Shown: positions 17,301 to 24,491, numbered from the stretch's first letter. The stretch is 64,000 nucleotides of DNA from Kaistella pullorum (GCF_014837035.1 NZ_JACSPS010000001.1:884260-948259), one strand, 5' to 3'. Numbers and translations: made by a program. Notes: generated by a model not told the origin, from the sequence alone.

Positions 17301-17713
17301 CGGAATTTGACAGGATCACGGAAAGAGGCGGCGTGCTGGGTGCTATGGAAACGATGTACCAGCGTTCCAAGATCCAGGAAGAATCCATGCATTACGAATG
17401 GCTGAAACATACGGGTGAATATCCGATTATCGGTGTGAACACTTTCCTTGGGAAGGACGGTTCCCCAACTGTATTGCCAGGAGAAGTCATCCGTTCTACC
17501 GAGGAAGAAAAGCAGATGCAGATTAGAAACCTGCACAATTACCAAAGTTCCAATTCCGCCAATACCCAAAACGCGCTGAAATCCCTTCAGCATGGCGCCA
17601 TCAATCAGCAAAACTTGTTTGAACTGATGATGGAAGCGGTAAAATACTGTTCGTTGGGTCAGATTACCAATGCGCTGTTTGAAGTGGGTGGTATGTACAG
17701 AAGGAATATGTAG
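14351..17713 (+). CDS. icmF: fused adenosylcobalamin-dependent acyl-CoA mutase with G-protein chaperone (IcmF type)
   Basis: A 1120-residue cytosolic fusion. Residues about 10-145 are a B12-binding domain ([13 protein letters not shown] with lower-ligand His24, FGGGGGVI). Residues about 195-410 are a MeaB-like GTPase with P-loop [11 protein letters not shown] (200-210), [15 protein letters not shown] and NKSD. Residues about 530-1120 are the mutase barrel ([59 protein letters not shown]). This order is that of IcmF, which interconverts isobutyryl- and n-butyryl-CoA, with the G-domain helping cofactor loading. Gln769 stands where methylmalonyl-CoA mutase has its carboxylate-binding Arg, which argues against methylmalonyl-CoA as substrate. 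The gene stands alone. Confidence 0.9.
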   Translation: METQKYSPKNKIRIVTAAALFDGHDAAINIMRRVIQATGVEVIHLGHDKSAEEVVNCAVQEDANAIALTSYQGGHNEYFKYIYDLLKEKNASHIRIFGGGGGVILPEEIKDLMDYGITRIYSPDDGRELGLQGMIDDLVQKSDYATGENVTVENLDKISFDDARSIAEVISAVENFSESKTDLVKEIDARAENSTIPIIGITGTGGAGKSSLTDELVRRFLRSNPEKKIAIISIDPSKKKTGGALLGDRIRMNSINDARVYMRSMATRENNVSVSPYIHSALNVLKISKPDVIVLETSGIGQSGSEITEIADVSMYVMTPEYGASTQLEKIDMLDYADLIALNKSDKRGALDALQAVKKQYQRNHVLFEQPLEEMPVYSTKASQFNDWGTTELYNELIKKVNAKFEGLNLSEYVEQNVSEETTIIPPKRVRYLSEIVDTNRAYDKEVENQALIAKKMYLVEGAKALIQDDQHTHDKLEKVFLKTKKELSEENAAFLHGWHHFKEELEADTYSYFVRGKEIKVQTKSETLSHLKIPKIALPKFQDWGDLIRWKGQENVPGSFPFTAGIYPFKRTGEDPTRMFAGEGGPERTNRRFHYVSAEMDAKRLSTAFDSVTLYGQDPALPPDIYGKIGNAGVSIATLDDAKKLYSGFDLVNAMTSVSMTINGPAPMLLAFFMNAAIDQNCEKYIEENNLWDKVEARLKEKFDDKGLNRPTYSGDLPPSNNGLGLKLLGLTGDEILDADIYAKIKAETIATVRGTVQADILKEDQAQNTCIFSTEFALRLMGDVQEYFIKEKVRNFYSVSISGYHIAEAGANPISQLAFTLANGFTYVEYYLSRGMDINDFAPNLSFFFSNGIDPEYAVIGRVARRIWAKAMREKYNANERSQMLKYHIQTSGRSLHAQEIDFNDIRTSLQALYAIYDNCNSLHTNAYDEAITTPTEESVRRAMAIQLIINKELGLAKNENPLQGSFIIEELTDLVEEAVYAEFDRITERGGVLGAMETMYQRSKIQEESMHYEWLKHTGEYPIIGVNTFLGKDGSPTVLPGEVIRSTEEEKQMQIRNLHNYQSSNSANTQNALKSLQHGAINQQNLFELMMEAVKYCSLGQITNALFEVGGMYRRNM

Positions 17714-17716
17714 ATG

Positions 17717-17750
17717 GTTAGAAGTTAGAGGTTAGAAGTTAGAAGTTAGA
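17717..17750. repeat. heptamer tandem repeat GTTAGAA
   Basis: Just after the icmF stop, GTTAGAA/GTTAGAG is repeated almost five times in perfect 7-base register. It is non-coding and of a kind prone to slipped-strand length change. Confidence 0.8.
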
Positions 17751-17783
17751 CTGGAGACCATAAACAATTAATCCATTTATATA

Positions 17784-17820
17784 AAAACCGTGTCAAGTGC
17801 TTTGCCTGACACGGTTTTTT
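17784..17820. terminator. terminator between icmF and the csp-like gene
   Basis: AAAACCGTGTCA (17784-17795) pairs with TGACACGGTTTT (17807-17818), a perfect 12-bp stem ending in T residues. It ends icmF and could also serve the minus strand. Confidence 0.85.
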
Positions 17821-17853
17821 ATTTAGCCCTGATTGAGCGGTTTGTTTGAGCTC

Positions 17854-17891
17854 TTTTCCCTGGTGCGGCGGCTTCGCCGCCCCAGGGAAAA
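17854..17891. repeat. GC-rich imperfect hairpin, candidate dispersed intergenic repeat
   Basis: TTTTCCCTGG pairs with CCAGGGAAAA, and inside it GGCGG pairs with CCGCC around a CTTCG loop, with a 3-base bulge. It is more GC-rich than neighbouring intergenic DNA and lies downstream of the csp-like gene. It may be a terminator or a REP-like element; only a genome search would tell. Confidence 0.5.
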
Positions 17892-17927
17892 AGCGAGCCG
17901 CGAAAGCAGGTTCCCGGCTCCCAAAAA

Positions 17928-18248
17928 TCAATTCATAAATGATCGGCAAGCTTCCGCACATTCGCGGCAGGCACGGGCACATTCGCGGCAGTGATCGTGT
18001 TCGTGCTTCTCACACTCTGCTGCACATTCGTCACAGATCCGGATGCAGACTTCAAGCAAATCAACAATGTTGGTGTATTGGGTCGCGGCCACGTGATGTA
18101 CCGCCGTACACACCGCCGCGCAAACGCGGTCCGTACGGATGCAGTTGACCATATGATGCACATGTTCTTCTTCCAGACACGCATCTGCGCAGTGATTACA
18201 TGCCGCGATGCAGGCTGCCAGTTTTTCTAATAGCATTTCCTTGTTCAT
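17928..18248 (-). CDS. four-helix-bundle Cys-rich copper-binding protein (DUF326, Csp-like)
   Basis: A 106-residue protein with 16 cysteines, mostly spaced CxxxC, CxxC or CxxxxC along predicted helices (Cys13, 17, 20, 24, 36, 43, 47, 68, 72, 75, 79, 87, 90, 94, 97, 101), and several His. The pattern fits the DUF326 four-helix bundle of copper storage proteins, which fill the bundle core with Cys-bound Cu(I). No signal peptide or Tat motif is present, so it resembles the cytosolic Csp3 type. No copper sensor or pump is adjacent. Binding capacity is inferred from family only. Confidence 0.85.
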   Translation of the reverse strand: MNKEMLLEKLAACIAACNHCADACLEEEHVHHMVNCIRTDRVCAAVCTAVHHVAATQYTNIVDLLEVCIRICDECAAECEKHEHDHCRECARACRECAEACRSFMN

Positions 18249-18387
18249 AATTTTGCTTTTTTGGTTGGTAAAACTGCAACAAGGTTCCTGCCATGATGCA
18301 GAAATAAAATTTGAACCTGAATTTTGATGCCGTCATATTACCTTCTGCCACGGTTTTTGCACTTGGGAAGGAATAAAACTCAGCGTC

Positions 18388-19497
18388 TTGAAGAAAAACT
18401 ATCTGTGGACCTTACTTATTTTAAGTATTGGAACGTCGTGCTCTACCGAAAAGGCGGTTCCCGCAAAACCGGAAATTTCCCAACACCAACTATATATTGA
18501 TGCCTTAGCTGAAGTTCAGGAAAGAATATTGGCCTCGAGGATTGATTCTGTTTGCTCAAATTCAGGTTTTAACGGTTCTGTTTCGGTCACTAAAGCCGAA
18601 AAAGTCATCTATAAGCGGGTGGCAGGTTTCGAGGATTTCAGGACTAAAAAAGCCTTGACAGATAAATCTGTATTTGCAGTCGGTTCGGTAAGTAAGCAGT
18701 TTACGGCGGCGCTGATACTTGCGCTCGAAGAACAAGGTAAATTATCCACCGCAGATCTGGCGGGTAAATATTTGAAAAGTTTTAGCAGAAAGCCGTTCGA
18801 TAAAATCACGATTCATCAAATTTTAAATCACACTTCAGGGATTACTGATGTGGGTCCCGGGCTGATATCTAAACCCGGAGCAGAATTTCATTATTCAAAT
18901 AAAGGATATCGGGTTTTGGGCGAAATCATAGAAAAAGCTTCGGGCAAAACGTATGACGATAATTTCCGTGAACTTTCGCGAAAAGCAGGTATGGTTTCCA
19001 GTTTTACCGCTGACCACTTTGAAGGTGAATATTTGGCGGGAGCCTATTTTGGGAATCCAGAACGTTATAAATCGGTTCCGAATATGCCCGAACGCTTGGC
19101 CCAGGCCACAATATCGGTAGCCGCCGGCGGAGTTTTGTCCACTTCGGCAGATCTCCATAAGTGGAATCTGGCGCTGCACGAAGGAAAACTTTTCAAGCCC
19201 GAAACTTTAGAAAAGATGCGTACCAAAACCTCTGGTACCAAGCATCCGGTTTTAGGAGAAGTGGGTTATGGCTACGGCATTATGATGAGTGAAAGTCCAG
19301 AAGCGTACTTTCATTCAGGTTATGTTAAGGGTTCGCCATCGCTGCTGATTTATTATCCTTCGTCGCGAACTTCGGTCGTTATCCTCTCAAACATTGCCGA
19401 TATGGATAAAGGTAAATCCTTTGTATTCCGTCCGCACAAGAAAATTAAAGAAATAATGGATGGTGTGGAACGTAATAAACTCTGGAATCTAAACTGA
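18388..19497 (+). CDS. serine hydrolase of the class C beta-lactamase/penicillin-binding fold, lipoprotein
   Basis: A 369-residue protein with a lipoprotein signal (lipid-anchored Cys18 in SIGTSCS). The catalytic marks are Ser100-Val-Ser-Lys103 (SxxK), HYSNKGY (YxN motif) and HSGYVKG (HxG/KTG-like motif), in the order of the AmpC/EstB/D-aminopeptidase family (PF00144). Members include esterases, peptidases and beta-lactamases, so the substrate is open; it should face the periplasm. The only start that gives the full signal peptide is the TTG at 18388, preceded by a purine-rich stretch. Its end overlaps the convergent DUF1989 gene by 9 bases. Confidence 0.82.
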   Translation: MKKNYLWTLLILSIGTSCSTEKAVPAKPEISQHQLYIDALAEVQERILASRIDSVCSNSGFNGSVSVTKAEKVIYKRVAGFEDFRTKKALTDKSVFAVGSVSKQFTAALILALEEQGKLSTADLAGKYLKSFSRKPFDKITIHQILNHTSGITDVGPGLISKPGAEFHYSNKGYRVLGEIIEKASGKTYDDNFRELSRKAGMVSSFTADHFEGEYLAGAYFGNPERYKSVPNMPERLAQATISVAAGGVLSTSADLHKWNLALHEGKLFKPETLEKMRTKTSGTKHPVLGEVGYGYGIMMSESPEAYFHSGYVKGSPSLLIYYPSSRTSVVILSNIADMDKGKSFVFRPHKKIKEIMDGVERNKLWNLN

Positions 19498-20085
19498 ATC
19501 TGAAATTGAATAATGGATTGGTTTGAAAGTACCGCCATTGCTGTCCTCAGCGGAACAGGCCGTCAGGCATACAAGCAAATCCATCATCGCCTCAAAACGC
19601 ACAAAGTCACCCGGTTTCGAAGTAGGTGGTAGGACGGAAATCTTTCCCTTTTCGTTAAACTGTACATTCATGAAAATGTTGAAAGCCGTTGGAATATCGT
19701 CCTGCGTTAAGCCGAAAGGTTCCAGATTCTTGGTGAGGTTTTCCAGGCAACTCGGGTGATAACCTGTGTGGTCATACATTATTTCAAATGTTTCCTTACT
19801 GCAGGGTGCGAGGAGGAAATCATTGCGGCCGTTGGTGTCCTCAATGATTTTCACCATTTTGTTTGATCGGTTGCTCCACAAAAAATTTCCGGCAGTCAGC
19901 AGGATTGATTCCTCAAAATCCAGCGTTTTTCCGGAAGAAATTTTCTCTGAGTGATCGTGACGGTTCAGCATCACCATATCGCTTACCTGCTGCCCTTGCG
20001 GATCAGTCACGGTGAGAATCTGACCTTTATTCAGTAGGAAAGCCTTTCCCGTTTGCGGCTTGATAATCTGTATTTGGTGCGACAT
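19489..20085 (-). CDS. DUF1989 (urea-carboxylase-associated) family protein
   Basis: A 198-residue cytosolic protein. The segments KPQTGKAFLLNKGQILTVTD, QVSDMVMLNRHD, LLAPCSKETFEIMYD, HPSCLENL and IFMNVQFNEKGKISVLPP are typical of DUF1989. Known members of this family are the two subunits of carboxyguanidine deiminase that work with guanidine (urea) carboxylase. No carboxylase gene is present here. The gene begins at the base right after the stop of the GntA-like gene, so the two are translated from one message and probably act on the same compound. The natural substrate is unknown. Confidence 0.8.
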   Translation of the reverse strand: MSHQIQIIKPQTGKAFLLNKGQILTVTDPQGQQVSDMVMLNRHDHSEKISSGKTLDFEESILLTAGNFLWSNRSNKMVKIIEDTNGRNDFLLAPCSKETFEIMYDHTGYHPSCLENLTKNLEPFGLTQDDIPTAFNIFMNVQFNEKGKISVLPPTSKPGDFVRFEAMMDLLVCLTACSAEDSNGGTFKPIHYSISDSV

Positions 20086-20796
20086 TTAGTTGTGTTTGTG
20101 GTGAAAAGGGCATTTCCAGGCATCTTCTACGTTTCGTCCGCTATACTGCCGACTTTCTGAGTCATCACCGAAATCTTTCAGCACAGGATTAATGCTTCCC
20201 TGCAGATTTTTGTCATTCTGCCGGATCATGTCGCGCACTTTTTCGTACGTTCCCATTGAACGAAGCTTTTCAAACTGACTGTGCAGGTTGAAAGTTAAAG
20301 CCGTAAACGGCGCCTGCCTTGCCATTCGTGAACTTGCAGGATGCATGCCGATCACATAGAAAGCTTTGCCATGAAGACTGAAACTGAATTCTGCATCATC
20401 CGGATTGTGACTCACAGTTGAATCCCATTCACTTGGATCGGCATCGTGCAGAGACTGAAGGGTTTTCCAGAGCGCATTCTCAAAACCTACTTCGTCGCTG
20501 AAGTAATTATTCGGAAATACAGCAATGAACGACCGGAATTCCATCGTGTCATGTTTTACATTGCTTATATACGTTTTTATGTCATCGAGCAAAGTGGTGA
20601 TGCATTCGGGAGTGTGCATGTCTCCATAGGTATGCATGTCGTAATTTTTCATCTTGAAGACAGATTTCGCCATGATGCATGGGTGCGCACCCTCCTGCAC
20701 AAAAGCGCTGAATTTTGTCTCGATGTTTTTGTGATCAGTAGTCGATATAGTGGAAGTTCTCATCATCATTGATTTTACAGTTTGGCCTTTGTACAT
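20086..20796 (-). CDS. YqcI/YcgG family heme-dependent N-oxygenase (GntA/DcsA-like)
   Basis: A 236-residue cytosolic protein of the YqcI/YcgG family (PF08892). The central GMHPASSRMARQAPFTALTF, with a likely heme-ligand His, and the C-terminal NPVLKDFGDDSESRQYSGR...DAWKCPFHH are the conserved blocks. Characterised relatives are heme enzymes that N-hydroxylate guanidino groups: GntA in guanitoxin synthesis and DcsA, which makes N-omega-hydroxyarginine for D-cycloserine. A guanidino substrate is therefore likely but not proven. In-frame ATGs at codons 10-12 are alternative starts. A 13-bp palindrome lies 15 bases upstream (20811-20823). Confidence 0.78.
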   Translation of the reverse strand: MYKGQTVKSMMMRTSTISTTDHKNIETKFSAFVQEGAHPCIMAKSVFKMKNYDMHTYGDMHTPECITTLLDDIKTYISNVKHDTMEFRSFIAVFPNNYFSDEVGFENALWKTLQSLHDADPSEWDSTVSHNPDDAEFSFSLHGKAFYVIGMHPASSRMARQAPFTALTFNLHSQFEKLRSMGTYEKVRDMIRQNDKNLQGSINPVLKDFGDDSESRQYSGRNVEDAWKCPFHHKHN

Positions 20797-20810
20797 TAAT
20801 TTTTAGTACG

Positions 20811-20823
20811 CAGTGCGACACTG
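20811..20823. promoter_or_regulatory. palindromic operator candidate before the GntA-like gene
   Basis: CAGTGCGACACTG consists of two 5-base arms (CAGTG/CACTG) around CGA, 15 bases before the start codon of the N-oxygenase gene, a position where a bound repressor would block transcription or initiation. No convincing TAnnTTTG box is visible in this 80-base gap. Confidence 0.4.
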
Positions 20824-20876
20824 TAAATACAACAATGATACCACCAAAGGGCATGGTATTGCTAAAACTGATCTCT

Positions 20877-21800
20877 TTAGCTCTCTAAGGTTTTGCGGAG
20901 TTCGGTGAGGAAGCCGGCAAATCTTTCGGGCGTCTTTCGGTTCTCAAATCCCGGAATATAGGCGTGTTCCTTTAATAGTTGCTCGGTAGATTTACCTTCC
21001 GCTAACGCTTTCAACATAAACGTATTTGAAGCTTCAAGAAAATTTATCATTTCCCGCAGATTTTCCTTTTTGCCGTTCGCAAGTTCAGGAGTGGGCGCAT
21101 GACCAAAAATAAACTGAGTGTCATCACTGAAGGTCTCAAGGGTTTTCTCCAGTACTTTTATCCAGCTTCTCGAGTCCGATCCGTCAGGCGTTCGGTAGAC
21201 TGGTATCATGTTGATAAACATCAGATCGCCCATATGTACTACATTGTCTTTTTCGAAATGATAGATTGCATCACCAAAAGTGTGACCGTTCCCGAAATGG
21301 TATGCACGTATTTTTTCCCGACCCAAATCTATGGCAAACGTTTCATCGAAAAGTTCCGTTGCGTACCGCTGCTCAGTCAGTTTATTGCTTTTTTCAGCTG
21401 CAAGCCGCTGAAGTTCGGGCACGCGGCTGTGTGCCACAACCTTTATTTTTTGATCTTTGAATGAAATGTTTCCCGAGGTGTGATCGCCGTGGTGATGGGT
21501 GTTCAAAAGATACAGGACTGGTTTTGCTTTGGCTGAAATTCCGTCTAACACCGGCTGTATCGAATCCGGAAACTGGGAATCGACGACCACAAAACCTTCT
21601 TTAGTTTCGAAAATACCTACAGTACCGCCTTTGTTGGTGTAGCGTGAAACATTTCCGCGAACAGTTTTTAAATCGCCACCTGATGCAAGTTCTAGCGGCT
21701 GATACAGCATGCGCTGAGGCGTACAGCTTATGATGGCAGGTAGTGTGGCGAGGCCAAGTCCGGCCAGCGCAGTGTTTGAGAGGAATTCTTTGCGTGTCAT
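20877..21800 (-). CDS. metallo-beta-lactamase-fold hydrolase, exported lipoprotein
   Basis: A 307-residue protein with an N-terminal export signal (MTRKEFLSNTALAGLG...ISC) resembling a lipoprotein signal with Cys26. The metal-binding motif THHHGDH is at about residues 101-107; GNGHTFGD and VHMGD supply the further His and Asp ligands, and FGHAPTP the last His. This is the MBL hydrolase fold; which substrate it cleaves (a lactam, lactone or other ester) cannot be told. It is upstream of the N-oxygenase gene on the same strand with an 80-base gap, so cotranscription is possible but not certain. Confidence 0.82.
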   Translation of the reverse strand: MTRKEFLSNTALAGLGLATLPAIISCTPQRMLYQPLELASGGDLKTVRGNVSRYTNKGGTVGIFETKEGFVVVDSQFPDSIQPVLDGISAKAKPVLYLLNTHHHGDHTSGNISFKDQKIKVVAHSRVPELQRLAAEKSNKLTEQRYATELFDETFAIDLGREKIRAYHFGNGHTFGDAIYHFEKDNVVHMGDLMFINMIPVYRTPDGSDSRSWIKVLEKTLETFSDDTQFIFGHAPTPELANGKKENLREMINFLEASNTFMLKALAEGKSTEQLLKEHAYIPGFENRKTPERFAGFLTELRKTLES

Positions 21801-21850
21801 AATGAGGTGATTTTGGTTAAATTAAAACTACAAAAAATATTAATCCCGAT

Positions 21851-21881
21851 TTGTGTCTCCACCGCATTAAGTTTATTTTTG
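21851..21881 (+). promoter_or_regulatory. promoter of the small beta-barrel gene
   Basis: TTG (21851-21853), 20 bases, then TATTTTTG (21874-21881). The start codon follows after 13 bases, so the leader is very short. Confidence 0.65.
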
Positions 21882-21894
21882 GCGAAAATTATAT

Positions 21895-22476
21895 ATGAAC
21901 AGAATTGTACTTGCTGCGGCGGTTTTCGCTGCTACTTTTTTAAACGCCCAAAAATTCGAAGCAGGAATTAAAGTGGGTTATGTAAACTCTACATTAGACC
22001 TTACTGTTGATGGCCAAAAGCAACAGGTAGATCCTAAGCACAACGTATATATGAGCGTTCCTATCGAGTACCATGCGCACAAAAACGTTTCAATATTCAC
22101 GGAGCTTGCAATGGCAGGTTTGGGTGGTGAAAACCTGAATTTTGGTGGCGAACGCAGCAGACTACACCTAACTACAGTTTATTTCCCTGTGGGAGTAAAG
22201 CTTTATCCGGTAGAAAGATTTGCGTTGGTAGGCGCGTATAATTTTGGCTTTGTGACAAATGCTTTAGGCAAACAGGATGGCGAAGAAGTAGATTTTGAAG
22301 ACCTTCACAAAGGCAACAGTTCGTTTTCCTTTGGTGCAGAATACCGTTTTACGCCAAACTTTTCGGCGGAAGCGAAATACAATATCGGAACCAGCAATAT
22401 CGCAAAGGAAAGTCCGGGTGTGGTGATGAAAAACAATTTCCTGCAGATCGGTGTAGGTTACTATTTTCAAAATTAA
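21895..22476 (+). CDS. small outer-membrane beta-barrel protein
   Basis: A 193-residue protein with a signal peptide (MNRIVLAAAVFAATFLNAQ). The rest is alternating hydrophobic strands (FEAGIKVGYVNSTLDL, VSIFTELAMAGLGG, TTVYFPVGVKLYPVERFALVGAYNFGFVT) ending in the strand NNFLQIGVGYYFQN, whose terminal aromatic residues are the usual insertion signal for barrels. This is an OmpA/OmpX-size eight-strand barrel of the Bacteroidota outer-membrane beta-barrel groups. Role unknown. It has its own promoter and terminator, so it is transcribed alone. Confidence 0.82.
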   Translation: MNRIVLAAAVFAATFLNAQKFEAGIKVGYVNSTLDLTVDGQKQQVDPKHNVYMSVPIEYHAHKNVSIFTELAMAGLGGENLNFGGERSRLHLTTVYFPVGVKLYPVERFALVGAYNFGFVTNALGKQDGEEVDFEDLHKGNSSFSFGAEYRFTPNFSAEAKYNIGTSNIAKESPGVVMKNNFLQIGVGYYFQN

Positions 22477-22493
22477 ATCTTCAATGATTAAAG

Positions 22494-22517
22494 CCGGATT
22501 AAGTTCCGGTTTTTTTA
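22494..22517 (+). terminator. terminator of the small beta-barrel gene
   Basis: CCGGA pairs with TCCGG around a short loop, followed by seven T residues. The stem is short but the position, just after the stop, fits. Confidence 0.7.
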
Positions 22518-22552
22518 TGCTGAACAGGTGAAGCGGTTTAATTTAAACCATC

Positions 22553-22560
22553 TATTTTTG
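22553..22560 (+). promoter_or_regulatory. -7 box directly before ruvC
   Basis: TATTTTTG ends four bases before the GTG start of ruvC. With transcription starting the usual 4-7 bases after this box, the message would be leaderless or nearly so. No clear TTG box is seen upstream. Confidence 0.5.
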
Positions 22561-22564
22561 TAGT

Positions 22565-23119
22565 GTGCAAAGCGAAAAAATAATATTAGGGATCGATCCG
22601 GGAACCACAATTATGGGTTTCGGACTCATTTCTGTAGTGAAAGGAAAGATGGAAATGATCTCAATCCACGAGCTTATTCTTAAGAAATATCCAAACCACG
22701 AAACCAAACTGAAAGTGATCTTCGACAAAACACTCGCGCTTATCGACGAATTTCATCCTGATGAAGTCGCGCTGGAAGCACCTTTCTTTGGCAAAAACGT
22801 GCAATCTATGCTGAAGTTGGGCCGCGCGCAGGGTGTCGCGATGGCAGCCTCGCTGCACCGCAACATTCCGATCACGGAGTATTCACCAAAAAAAATAAAA
22901 ATGGCGATCACAGGAAACGGAAATGCGAGCAAAGAGCAGGTCGCCGGCATGCTGCAGAGCCTGCTGAACCTCAAAGAATTTCCTACAAAATACCTCGATG
23001 CATCAGATGGTCTCGCCGTGGCGGTTTGCCATCACTTCAATTCCGGGAATGCTGTGACAGAAAAGAATTACACCGGTTGGGAGAGTTTTCTGAAAGCAAA
23101 TCCGGACCGTCTGAAGTAA
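22565..23119 (+). CDS. ruvC: Holliday-junction endonuclease RuvC
   Basis: A 184-residue nuclease that cuts Holliday junctions symmetrically during recombination, working with RuvAB (ruvA is 6 kb downstream). Catalytic acids are visible: Asp11 in GIDPGTT, Glu71 in LEAPFF, and Asp145/Asp148 in LDASDGLAVAVCHH. KLGRAQGVAM and the YSPKKIKMAITGNGNASKEQV block are typical. The GTG at 22565 is the only start that keeps the catalytic Asp11; the next ATG would remove it. No ruvB is in the window. Confidence 0.95.
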   Translation: MQSEKIILGIDPGTTIMGFGLISVVKGKMEMISIHELILKKYPNHETKLKVIFDKTLALIDEFHPDEVALEAPFFGKNVQSMLKLGRAQGVAMAASLHRNIPITEYSPKKIKMAITGNGNASKEQVAGMLQSLLNLKEFPTKYLDASDGLAVAVCHHFNSGNAVTEKNYTGWESFLKANPDRLK

Positions 23120-23366
23120 TTTTTCAAGGAGCAACACAGGTATTACACTTGCGGCGGGTGGTACCGGCTTTCAACTCTATCCCGCCGCGGCGGGGATGCC
23201 GTTTCAATCCGGGCTAAAAGACCGGAACCTCACCTTTCCACGGTAATGTGCTCTGTTTCAACAAAACGATTTTGTAAAACAATTTACACAGTTTATACAA
23301 CACATTTACTTGGCTAAACCTAATACTATTTGTAACATTGATACGTTAAAAGCTACAAATCAGATT
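23120..23366. other. intergenic region with GC-rich palindrome
   Basis: After ruvC there is a GC-rich patch with a perfect 14-bp palindrome CCCGCCGCGGCGGG (23181-23194) inside a longer patch (about 23150-23230) that differs in composition from the AT-rich remainder. It may be a dispersed repeat or a terminator without a T run. The last 100 bases are AT-rich leader of the DUF4407 gene; TACTATTTG at about 23323-23331 is close to, but one base longer than, a -7 box. Confidence 0.45.
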
Positions 23367-24434
23367 ATGAAAGTTTCACAACCACAACCTGTCATCAGCC
23401 GCCGAATGAATTGGTTCCAGAAGTTTCTGCTCATCTGTTCGGGAGGCAATATTCATATTTTACGTAAAACACCGTCTGAATGGAACAAGTTCGCCGGCAT
23501 CGGCGGCATCGTATTGTTCACGGCGATATTTGCTACGCTTTCCGCGGGTTATGCGATGTTCACGGTCTTTGACGATATCTGGATTTCGGTGGCATTCGCC
23601 ATTGTCTGGGGATTGATGATCTTTAATTTGGACCGCTACATCGTTTCTTCTATCAAGAAAACGGGAACCTGGTGGAATCAGCTGTTGATGTCGCTGCCTC
23701 GATTGATTTTGGCTGCATTCCTGGGAATCATCATTTCTAAACCGCTCGAACTCAAAATATTTGAAAAAGAAGTCAACAAACAGCTCAACACGATCATCCA
23801 GCGCAATAAAACCCAGCTTCAGGCTGAAATGAACGGTCGGATTATGCAACAATCGGGTCCGTTTGAAACCGAGAAAAAACAGATTGCCGCGCGTGCTGCC
23901 GATTATCAGCGAGCGTATGATTCGGCTGCTGTAGAACTTGAAAAAGAAATTCTAGGTAAACAAAGCGGTCTTACTTCCGGCAAAGTCGGTTTTGGTACCA
24001 ACGCGAAACGTAAAGCGGAACTAAAGGAACAGCGACGTCAGGATCTCGAAAATTATCAGAAATCCGTTGCGCCACGCCTCGAATATTTAGATAAAGAAAT
24101 CTCGAAAGTCTATACCAATATTGAAACCGAAAGAAACAAAACCGAAACCTTCGAAGATAAATTCAATGGTTTTGCAGCGCGGCTGCAGGCACTCGACGAA
24201 CTCGGGAAGAATTCTGCAGTCATCGCACTTGCAGCCGCGTTCATCATGGGTCTTTTCATAACGCTCGAGATAGCGCCGGTGCTGGTGAAACTGATTTCCG
24301 CTGCCGGACCTTATGATTACCTGCTCGAAAAGACCGAAAACGATTATCGGCTATATTCAAAAGAAAAAATTGAAAAAGGTAATGCCGGCACCGATTGGCG
24401 AATCGAGGATTTTAAAGATAAACTGGGCAATTAA
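23367..24434 (+). CDS. DUF4407 family membrane protein
   Basis: A 355-residue protein. Four predicted membrane segments lie at about residues 48-67, 74-94, 112-133 and 285-306, with a long charged, coiled-coil-like stretch between the third and fourth (about 140-280: KEVNKQLNTIIQRNKTQLQ, KRKAELKEQRRQDLENYQK). This layout and the N-terminal FLLICSGGNIHILRKTPSEWNK are those of DUF4407, function unknown. I chose the ATG at 23367; an in-frame TTG at 23310 would add 19 residues with no conserved look. A bidirectional terminator follows. Confidence 0.8.
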   Translation: MKVSQPQPVISRRMNWFQKFLLICSGGNIHILRKTPSEWNKFAGIGGIVLFTAIFATLSAGYAMFTVFDDIWISVAFAIVWGLMIFNLDRYIVSSIKKTGTWWNQLLMSLPRLILAAFLGIIISKPLELKIFEKEVNKQLNTIIQRNKTQLQAEMNGRIMQQSGPFETEKKQIAARAADYQRAYDSAAVELEKEILGKQSGLTSGKVGFGTNAKRKAELKEQRRQDLENYQKSVAPRLEYLDKEISKVYTNIETERNKTETFEDKFNGFAARLQALDELGKNSAVIALAAAFIMGLFITLEIAPVLVKLISAAGPYDYLLEKTENDYRLYSKEKIEKGNAGTDWRIEDFKDKLGN

Positions 24435-24442
24435 TTCAGATA

Positions 24443-24475
24443 AAAAATGTCATTGGAATTCCCAATGACATTTTT
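24443..24475. terminator. bidirectional terminator between DUF4407 gene and sco
   Basis: AAAAATGTCATTGG (24443-24456) pairs with CCAATGACATTTTT (24462-24475), serving the convergent DUF4407 gene and the nirK-nirV-sco operon. Confidence 0.85.
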
Positions 24476-24491
24476 CTTTATTTTTGGATTC

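Noticed and set aside
17746..17982. A minus-strand open frame over the hairpins after icmF
   Set aside because: It runs through a terminator and a GC-rich hairpin and overlaps the true end of the csp-like gene in another frame, with no domain-like pattern.
18388..21800. Beta-lactam resistance island (serine hydrolase plus metallo-beta-lactamase fold)
   Set aside because: Both folds cover many non-lactamase enzymes, the genes are on opposite strands with the DUF1989/N-oxygenase pair between, and no mobile element is present.
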